Notes under the pieces: model-generated
What the model was told of the DNA's origin: nothing
Seen by the model: only the letters and a program-made list of their open reading frames with translations
Database searches by the model: none
Position numbers and translations under genes: made by a program
Assembly: GCA_037447655.1 (NCBI GenBank)
Contig: JBBHKE010003167.1
Location: 39,206-101,205, forward strand
From: Zygnema cylindricum
Taxonomy: Eukaryota > Streptophyta > Zygnematophyceae > Zygnematales > Zygnemataceae
DNA length: 62,000 bases
Reading direction: 5' to 3'
Part shown: piece after piece, positions 47,335 through 62,000 of the stretch
How the letters are laid out: every line of letters starts with the position of its first letter
Numbering within the stretch: the first letter of the stretch is position 1

Positions 47335-50300
47335 ATGGCGAACCAATTTGAAGTGCATCGCTACAATGGCTTCGGCAATCCCCCTGGCCCTCCTTTACTA
47401 ACTGGACCTGGTATGGAGTCATCTCGAGGTGCTTCTTCGTCTTCTTCGTCGAAAGGCAAAATCGAGATACCAAAGTTGCTGAGCGACCCGACAAAACACA
47501 CTGTGTAGGCTTCCTTCACAATTCTCTATGGATCGATTCCTTGAAGAATTTATATTTGTGTTGGCTTTGCATATTTTATCGAGTGTGAGAGGTTATTGTA
47601 AAGAAAGAGGTATCGAGGAACTGTGTGCAAGACATGTTCAGTTTTATATCATGCTCGATTGTTAAATGCGAGAGAATTGGATATGAAGCTGAACATGTCT
47701 CTATTAAATTGCTTTCAATGTTTTGAGTTTTGAAAGGGCTTCTGCTCCTGTTCCAATTCATGGGAACCAATGCTTTAAAAAAAAAAAAAAGACTCGGTTA
47801 TGAAGCCCATACTTGTACCTGTGCCTGCCTGTTTATCCGTCTGGCTATGGGTATCCATAATTTGAAGTGGAACCTAGCTGCAGGTCACAATAGTTTTAAT
47901 GGTTTGAGTATCTGCCATGTCTTATAACCAGGAACCCTTTCTAGCTGGTTTCAGTTAACTGAAGAAACTGAAACTATTTTTTTTTGCGATAATTCACGGT
48001 CTAGTCTGGACCACGTTTGGTTTGGTATTCATGATAGACCTCAGTCATGGGAGTGACGGTTTGAGGACCAGAAGCGTCAAGTTTGGCTGACACTTGCCGT
48101 ATATTTGGCAATTCTGTTTTCCTGGCCAGAGTGGTTATGGAATATTGTCTATGTTCCTGTTGTTTTTGTTGTTATTGATTGTAACCTGAAATGATCCTGG
48201 TTTATGGCCGCTTGCGCAACTCCTGTGAAGCCTCTTTAGCATCGGTCTTTTGGAAAACAGCAAGCCTTGTTATACCTTCTATTCACTTTTTTCAACATCT
48301 TTAAATGCTACAAAATTCAATTATCACGAATCTGTATTTCAAAGGCAGAATTGGCGACCTTTCTATTTGTGTTCTTGTTATTCTGCACACAATCCATTAA
48401 GTTGAATTCAACGACCCTAAGAAAAATTCATCGTCCATCAAAATTTGAATTGAAAACAATGGGCTTGTCCTTGAGGCAGCTCATTCCGTCACATTGACGA
48501 AGGCCATACGTACCTGCAGCGTTACCTTATGTCAATCTCTAGCCAAAGTTGTCTTGGTCTCATAGGTCTTCAACTTCCCAAAAGTTTGGGCAGTTTATTG
48601 TTGTAATCTCTTTGGTTGTTATTGTGTTGGTGCAGTTACCCCTATGTAACAGGCACGTCTGTATTAGGCATCAAATACAAGGATGGAGTTTTACTGGCTG
48701 CTGACACTTTAGGTGAGTTACTGTCTTCTCAGAACAGGCAGTATTGTCAATGAATCATATTTTGACTGATCTCTTTCGGCTCACAAGCCTTCACGCAGAA
48801 GATATCATGCCATTTTTTCCATTGTAGCTGATTGACCTGGATCCCGGGCTCTTATACACCAGATATGATTGGGCTTGGCATACAATAGAATTGCAATTGG
48901 AAAATTGGAGGAAAGGAATGTGCTAATTTAAGTGTGGAGTGCTTCCTGGTTGCATTCAATATCGGGGATTTTGTCTTTTTTTATTCCAGGTTATCACTTC
49001 GAATGTTTGCTTTTAAAGCTCTTGAAAGTTTGGATAACCTCCTTGTGTTTGTACTTGTTTAGGTCAGGTATTTTAAAGTAGTGTTCAGTGGATGCCTGGT
49101 CTTCAGTGTCAGCTACACCCTGTATTGTTATTAGAGTAAAATAACACTGTATTGGTGGCCCTAAATTCTGGCCCTTAAACCTGAAATAGTATTAATGACA
49201 CTAATTGTTTTTTCGTAATAATAATTCTTTAAATGGATCACAACCAGCTCCGTTGTTCAGAACTGAATTAGAATCAAAAACACTAATATAACCCCCGCGC
49301 TAATAATTTCTTTATTTTAATAACGATTCATGGTCTAGTGATGTATAAAGTGTTTGGCGCTGTTTTTGGTTGGTGAGACAAGGGGTCTGGTTTTAAATAA
49401 TGTTGAGGTGTCTTAAATGGTAATGAAGTGTGACGAGCATGGCTGCAGGTGCATATGGATCCACAAAGCGATACAAGTCGGTGGAGCGTCTAAAGGCCGT
49501 TGGCCAGCATACAGTAATAGGAGCTAGTGGGGAGTTGAGTGATTTCTTTTACATCAACACTCTTTTGGATGAACTCACGTAAGCTTCAATCAGCTCAGGT
49601 CATTGTTTTGCTCTTAAAGATTGGTTCAGGCTAATTGAAGATTAGCAGTAATTTAGGAGGCCATTGTTTGTAGCCAAAGCATCTTGATGTGTCATTTCTG
49701 GTTCGAGGTTGCAGTACTTTTTGATGTATTAAAAATTTACGTTTCAACGAGGACTACATTGCGAAGGTGTTGAACTGTAAGTTGTAGAACAGAAACCTTG
49801 ATTCACGTCACTTGCCTTCAACAAACTCAACATTATATACAATCATAATATAAAAAACAAACATAACATTAAAAACAAACAAAACATTAAAAACAAACAT
49901 AACATCAGAAACGAACATAACATTATGCAATTAGGTCACATTATGTGCCCCTTGACATGGTCTGAACTCTGCTTCTGGTACTGGCGAGTGCAGTACTACA
50001 GACTATACCAGCGACGACGGCAATGTTTTGGCTCCGTGGGACATTCACAATTATCTAAACAGAGTGATGTATAATCGCCGGAACAAGTTTGACCCTCTCT
50101 GGAACAGCATTGTCATTGGAGGGGTGAAGGATGGACGAAGCTATCTTGGCGCAGTATGTACCAATCGTGCCACTCTTGCAGGATGCTAGAATTATTTCCT
50201 TTTACTTTTGTTATCTATTAAGGCGTCGATGCCAGCAGTATGGATTGGTTTTGAGATTTACGTTCAACTTGGTATTTGTCAATGTATAGGTACTCATTCT

Positions 50301-51783
50301 TTGTAGTATGAGAAAAGGGAACTATGACTTGCGAGGAGTTTGTCTCAAAATTTGTATTGATTCGTTTTTCAAAGCGATATTCTTGCAAAAATGTGCTTAG
50401 CATTTGTTGTCTTTTGGCTCCGCCCCCTCGCCTCCTCTCTCTTCTCCCCTCCCCCCTCTCTCCCTGGCTCGCTCTCTCTCTTCCCGCCTCCCTCTCTCTT
50501 TTGCCTTGTCTCTCTCCCTCTCCCTCCGTCCTCCTCCCCCCTCCCCCTCCCCCTCCCCCTCCCCCCCTCCCCTCTCTCCCTCTCTCTCTCCCTCTTATAT
50601 TTGTTGTTGTGTGTATTGTTGGTTTATACCGTCCTTCACAGGTGAACATGATAGGTGTTCACTACACTGGTGCCCATGTGGCGACTGGATTTGGGAACCA
50701 CTTGGCCGTCCCTATTTTCCGGTCAGAGCACCGGGAGGATATGACGGAAGAGGAGGCTCTTAGGCTTCTGGAGAAATGTCTGCGAGTGCTCTTTTATCGA
50801 GACCGAGGTTCTCTCAATAAAGTCCAGGTATGGCTTTTATCATAGGCTTTTAGATTTTGTTGTGGCTTTTCCCTCTCTCTCTCCCTCCTTCCTCTCCCTC
50901 TCCCCCCTCCTCTCTCTCTCCCCTCCTCTCTCTCTCTCTTCTCCCCCCCCTCTCTCTCTCTTTTTCTTCCACTCTCTTTATGGCTTATGGTTTTTGGAGA
51001 TGGGTGAATAGTGCTCAACGGGCTTTAGTTTTGAATGCCCTTGATTGTTGCATAATTTGAATGGGAACATAAAAAAAAAGTAGACGACCAGGTACTAAGA
51101 GTACCAGTTTAACCTGACTTATGAAAGCTTGCGTCCTTCAAAGGTTAGCATACGAGTAACTATTGAGAAGAGTCGGTGAAGCCATTTACTCCTGTGGTTC
51201 ATACATATTTGTGTCAGTTATTCTTTTTTCGCGACTTATTAATCGTTAATCTGGGAAATTATGGTTGCCATGTAATTAATATGAATTCAATCTTTTTTGC
51301 CTTCCACTGACAGTGGGCTTAAGTATGTGATGGACGAGTAATACGCGTCGTTTAGGCACATAGTCTTTGATACCTGGTGGTTTAGATTTACCCGCATTTA
51401 AAAGTATTATTGCGTCGATGGTTTTACTTCTTACTGTCAAGCAGTTCTTGATGTTGGTATAAAGTACTATTGTAGTGTAGATTTTGTCTTTACATGCAAG
51501 TGGTTATCGGTTACTGATGTTGTTATTAGACTAACACTTTTGCTCTAGGCTTTTTTATAGGGACACATGAAAGGGGCCCAAACACAGAGACTGAAGGTTC
51601 TCACATGCAGAGAATAAAAATAAGATAGTAAAGTTTTGCCTCGTTTCTCCTCTCTTCTTTTTTCTGCAGGTCGCAATAGTGAACGAGGCTGGGGTGAACA
51701 TATCAAAGCCCTATGCACTGACTTCCACTTGGGGATATGAGTTTTTTGTAAATCCTACCAAAATGTCTGAAGGAGGCTGGTAG
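47335..51783 (+). CDS. PBG1: 20S proteasome beta-7 subunit (PSMB4/PBG1 type), spliced
   Basis: Non-catalytic beta-ring subunit of the 20S proteasome core. Exons: 47335-47504, 48636-48712, 49449-49578, 50012-50153, 50642-50827, 51670-51783; 819 nt, 272 aa. The Ser/Gly/Pro-rich first exon (about 57 residues) is the propeptide region; YPYVTGTSVLGIKYKDGVLL begins the mature fold. Other family landmarks: GAYGSTKRYKSVERL, GASGELSDFFYI, VMYNRRNKFDPLWNS, GVHYTGAHVATGFGNHLA, LLEKCLRVLFYRDRGSLNK, and the C-terminal tail after the AIVNEAGVNIS strand. Plant PBG1 is near 246 aa; the excess is in the N-terminal extension. Intron 4 carries a long CT tract directly before its acceptor; intron 2 holds a MITE. 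All junctions are GT-AG and in phase. Confidence 0.95.
49114..49336. mobile_element. MITE, TACACCG superfamily
   Basis: Left TACACCCTGTATTGTTATTA, right TTTTAATAACGATTCATGGT ending CTA; internal CTGGCCCTTAAACCTGAA. Proteasome gene intron 2. Confidence 0.8.
49853..49925. repeat. Minisatellite, about 18 bp unit
   Basis: Four copies of AAAAACAAACATAACATT with minor changes, in proteasome intron 3. Confidence 0.85.
50415..50597. repeat. CT-rich tract before the proteasome exon 5 acceptor
   Basis: Pure pyrimidine runs (CCCCCTCTCTCCCTGGCTCG, then TCTCCCTCTCTCTC), ending about 45 bp before the acceptor at 50640-50641. Confidence 0.95.
50868..50972. repeat. CT-rich tract after the proteasome exon 5 donor
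   Basis: TCTCTCCC runs in intron 5, starting about 40 bp after the donor at 50828. Confidence 0.9.
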
Positions 51784-53880
51784 GTTGTATATGGACTTTG
51801 TTATATGGACATTGTTATATGGACAATGTTGTCATGCCTCGGTTGTAGCAGAAGAGAGATGTTCATTGGAACAAGAATGGGATCGGATTTCAGGCAGTTT
51901 TCTTTCTTTCTCCTCTTATTGGTTTTCTATTTGGTAGTTGGAGGTTACTATGGCCCGTTGCTTGTTGACTTTTGGAAGATTTCTTTCTTTCGAAGAAGAA
52001 CATTGACAAGATTTGTGGATGGTTTTACGGCTTTGTTTTACGGTGTTGTTCCAAATGTCAGCTTGTGAGGGAGTGAGGGAGAGATGGAGAGGCCGAGAGG
52101 GAGAGAGAGAGTGGGAGAGAGGGAGAATCCTTTCATTGTTTTTGGCCATCAGTACAAGAAGTAGGGTGACACTAGTAGCTGCAGTGGATTTGTATGTATA
52201 TTGAAGACAGTACTCTGCAAAAATTGGTGAAATTGGAATCTTAATGTTACTATGCGATGATGACCTTTGGAAGATTGTTTCGAGATTTGTTTCAAATTTC
52301 ATCGGTGCTTCATTTAATTGTTTTTTTTGTAAATACAAAACATAGTACATGTGGGCTTATCATTTTTCACGGGCTAATTGTTGGCCGATGAACGATACAA
52401 TTGTTTTCTTGGTAGCAGTTAAATAAAAAAAGTTATCAACATAGGTTTAATATGTGAAAACAGTTTGTAAACGATATAGCTTATTACTCCGTACAATATG
52501 TATGATATAGTACGTTTTTTGTATAATAGAATCAAGTTACAGTCCAATTGTGTCCATTGGGTCCTTGGTTTGTTATGAGGATTAATGATACAGAAGCACG
52601 TATTCTTGTGTATTGTATTCTTGTGTATTATTAATCCTAAGAGGGACAGGAATCTTTTACCAATCGCTGGAGTATACGATTGAAATTGCCACTGTTTAAC
52701 TCAAAATTATTGATCTGAATTACAGAAAAGTAAACCTTTGGCCAATTTTGAACTATTACTGATTAGGCAGTGGATAAAAGTTGGAGCGAAGGAAGAAAAT
52801 AATGAAAGAGGATAAGGAAAAGGTAGTAAAGTGATAAAAAGAAAAAATGAAAACCATTTGAGTATGAATTTAGATACAAAGTAAACATGTGCCCAGAAAT
52901 GTAGACGAAAAATATCAAAATGTTTTTGAAGTTCTTATTGAAAATGAAAATCAAAGTCAACTTCTATTTGGTCAATCATATAAATTTGAGTCGATAATGC
53001 CCCCAGTATAAATGAAACAATTTGGATCATTGAGAACGGTTTAAGATCCTGGTAGTCTTATTGCCCTTTTGGCTTATTGCCATTTTGGCTTTAGAAGTAA
53101 ACCAAACATTGCTGGGTACACTGAACGCGGCCGTGGTATTCCAGACTTCCCTCAGAGTGCTCCACAGGGTATGGGGGATTTACGAGGTCGGGCCCTTTAC
53201 AGACATTTTAGTAATGCCATAGGTTGGTACGGTAATTTTCGTTATGGTTTTGATATTTTGTTGTTGGTTTCGTGTTGCTTGTTCTTTACAGCGTCCTTGG
53301 TCAGTTTGAAACTGTTTACTGGTAGTTTCTTTTGCAGAGATTTTTTTTTTGTTTTTGTGTGAGATTCTTCTGCCTCGTTTGTGGATTTTCGTTTCTTTTG
53401 ATAAAGTGTACTGTGATGGTTTACCATCATGAGTTTCCGTACATGTTATTTATGGAGGTGAGGCCGTCTACATATGTTAGGGTTAGGGACTCTCCTTAGT
53501 TCCACATCTGATTAGGGTTGGTAAATTTATTGGCCGTTTATGCCGTTTTTTTGTATTGTTTTACGTGCACCTTCAGTTTGACCCTTTGCTTTGTACTGTT
53601 CTTGTTTTTTGGTGATTTGATATATTTTTTTTTCGTTTTCTTTTCGCCTTTTTCTCCATTCCGTACGTTCATATGGCATTCACTTTTCAGGTTTTTTTCA
53701 CTTTCTAGTTTCTACGCGGTGAAAGTATTACTATCGTAAAATTGGCAAATTGGCAAATTGGCAATATCGCGATCGAAAAACTCACGAAAATCGTTACTTT
53801 CCGATCGTCGAGTATTGCACGTGTATTGAACTTCATAAAGTCGAACAGCAATCATTCGATACGGACACGTTTACAGTTTT
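51784..53880. other. Intergenic DNA downstream of the proteasome gene
   Basis: No gene recognised. A short GA-rich patch lies at 52066-52130. At 53090-53210 the plus strand reads KPNIAGYTERGRGIPDFPQS and on to about LYRHF with AG just before and possible donors after; it looks protein-like but matches no family I know and has no partner exon. Confidence 0.4.
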
Positions 53881-54090
53881 ACACAATCCATCGCTATTCG
53901 GAGTAAATCACTCTATTTTAAGTGAGTATTTTACTAATTTTTAACCAGAAATCCAGAATCATACATTTTATAGCACTAATCAGTTAAGTGGTCCATGAAA
54001 CGCCACGCGGTGCAACCTAGTTTAGTACAATTAACTAAAAGAAAGCGTTCACTCTAGTAATTCACTAACTGAGAGCGATGGGCGGTATCC
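53881..54090. mobile_element. MITE, TACACCG superfamily (GCCCATCG type)
   Basis: Left ACACAATCCATCGCTATTCG, right CACTAACTGAGAGCGATGGG then CGGTA; internal CCACGCGGTGCAACCTAGTT. Confidence 0.75.
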
Positions 54091-54121
54091 TGCTTTATAG
54101 ACACCTCCAATGGGACGCAAC

Positions 54122-54623
54122 TACACCGCGAATCGTAATTAGAGTTATATACTCTAATTCCATCACCCCTAATTTTGAGTCTCTCACTGTAAATAGAGTA
54201 CATAATTCTAAATTATTCTTTACATTATTTAAGGAACTTTTTGAATCAGGGTTAATAACTCTAATATAGTGTCATTTTAAATAGTGTGGCGTACGTTCGG
54301 TATAAAAGAATACAAAAAATGATTTAATACAGGCCGTTATCATGTAACTGCGTTTTCACAAAAAAACCGCGTAGTGCAAACGTCATAATGACGTGAAACT
54401 GTAAGTTTTGTCAGATTCTGTACGAACACCTAATTTACAGTAAAGATATCAGCGCGGATAATTAGTACGGAAAGAAACCCAAATTGGAATTATTGATAAA
54501 TTAGAGTAAAATTTGTTTTTGAAAAAAAATGATTTCACAAAAGTAGAGTTAACAACTCTACTTATTTTTTTTTCATTTTTTTACTCTAATTATTTCTTTA
54601 CTCTAATTCCGATTCGCGGTGTA
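54122..54623. mobile_element. 502 bp inverted-repeat element, TACACCG superfamily (CGAATCG type)
   Basis: Left TACACCGCGAATCGTAATTA and right TAATTCCGATTCGCGGTGTA are inverted copies; interior rich in ACTCTAAT/ATTAGAGT words. A third size class of the family. Confidence 0.88.
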
Positions 54624-55309
54624 CCGATATCGTATGCAAAAAATTATTTTATTATACGGAACCGTAATTTTGGCCGAACGCTCCTTGTGGTTTTGAATTT
54701 GTTGACCGGCGGCAGTTCGCTTTCGCCTGCGGAAGGAACGCCTCCGATGGGACAACTGCGGCGTAGTTTCCTTCCAGCAGGCAGATCTGGACCGCTCCTC
54801 CCAACGGTCGAAAATGACACGGCGCCCAAATACCGTATAAGCTGGCGACTTCGATTCGAATTGACGAATCGAAGCAGATTGCGATAGTCCGCACTATATC
54901 CTGTAAGTAAAAGACTGCGCCAGAAAGGTTTATAAACCCTAACACGGCGTTTGGGTTTTCCTACAAAAGCAAACACTTTGGATTGAAAGTGGAAAGGCGG
55001 ACTATGTATGGTGTATGTTCTTAACATAGAAAGTAGAATGGTAATCTAGTGTCAAAATAGTGATGTGTCAAAAAATTATGTGTTGAAAAGTGTGAATAAT
55101 AAGAGTCAAACAATTGAATGAGGTGTTTGATTTCCATGAATTTTTTATTTTAAAGGACACGGACATGCAAATGTAAAGAGAAATCTCCTCGTGCATTTCT
55201 TCGTTTTTCATTTCTTATGGTACAGTTTTTACAATTAAGATACCTAGTCTTTTGTAGATAGTAGTCTCTCCCTCTCGACACATCTTTTGTGTGCAGAGAG
55301 TATTCCGTG
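54624..55309. other. 5' flank of the beta-glucosidase gene, with a GC-rich patch
   Basis: 54690-54900 is notably GC- and CpG-rich and stays open in two minus-strand frames (54644-55027, 54652-54945), but neither resembles a known protein. It may be promoter or 5' leader of the downstream gene. Confidence 0.35.
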
Positions 55310-61706
<6,397 letters not shown>

Positions 61707-62000
61707 GTACGTTCACTACTTCTATTTACCTCTTTGGATGAGCAAAGTGTGAATAGAATTCTGTCAATTCATGTGAGCTGTCATCAGCGATGCTTGTCTT
61801 CAGCACTCTTCTTCTTATTGGACAAAAACTATTAAAGTATCTCATTCCGGTTATGAGGTTCAGTGAACAATTCTATGTTATGAGCATTTTGTAGTGCATT
61901 TTACTTCAAAGAGGTTTTGAAGTACTAGACAAAAGATCCACAATATGGTATTCACTTTTTATGGAACAATGATGTTTATGGGAAAAGTTAATTCCTAACA

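Noticed and set aside
7424-54623. Idea that whole introns are transposon-derived (introners)
   Set aside because: No element fills an intron from donor to acceptor; each is nested in a longer intron, and conserved-position introns without elements are common in the same genes.
54644-55027. 127- and 97-codon minus-strand frames in a GC-rich patch
   Set aside because: GC-rich DNA stays open by composition; neither reads like a known protein and no splice partners were seen.

Overview
This is a 62 kb piece of an intron-rich nuclear genome from the green lineage. The protein families have plant-type sequences: a GPAT9-type glycerol-3-phosphate acyltransferase, a plant-style JmjN/JmjC/C5HC2 demethylase, a proteasome beta-7 (PBG1) subunit and a family GH1 beta-glucosidase. 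Introns are long (about 100-1300 bp), intergenic DNA is AT-rich and full of short inverted-repeat transposons, and one intron looks like a minor-spliceosome (U12, AT-AC) intron. A streptophyte alga or early-diverging land plant fits best. That placement is inference; no marker gene in the window fixes the species.

Layout. (1) 2.3-11.8 kb, plus strand: JmjN-JmjC-C5HC2 histone lysine demethylase, about 17 exons. (2) 12.8-15.8 kb: a 1.5 kb sequence present as two tandem copies. (3) 26.6-17.3 kb, minus strand: GPAT9 acyltransferase, 13 confident exons plus an unresolved C-terminal tail; its introns hold large GA/CT tracts, duplicated splice junctions and transposons. (4) 27.5-30.9 kb: a 1.2 kb inverted-repeat transposon, a MITE and AT-rich intergenic DNA. 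(5) 38.9-30.9 kb, minus strand: a 12-exon SF1 helicase of the IGHMBP2/SMUBP-2 family with an R3H domain at its N terminus. (6) 39.1-44.8 kb, plus strand: aldose 1-epimerase (galactose mutarotase), 10 exons, divergent from the helicase across only 229 bp. (7) 47.3-51.8 kb, plus strand: proteasome beta-7 subunit, 6 exons. (8) 55.3 kb to the right edge, plus strand: GH1 beta-glucosidase with a signal peptide and proline-rich spacer, 12 exons seen, cut off before the nucleophile.

Exon models for genes 3-8 were read by eye from splice signals and family alignment. In each, reading phase is kept across every junction and the summed coding length is divisible by three. The genes do unrelated jobs (chromatin, lipid synthesis, nucleic-acid unwinding, sugar metabolism, proteolysis, glycoside hydrolysis), so this is ordinary eukaryotic gene order and not an operon or cluster.

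The unusual material is in the DNA between exons: a large MITE superfamily whose termini share TACACCG...ATCG...TATTAG with an apparent TA target site, two cases where a 5' splice junction has been tandemly duplicated into the intron, long CT tracts mostly on the sense strand of introns, an AT-AC intron and a GC-AG intron in the same gene, and a helicase with rearranged domain order.
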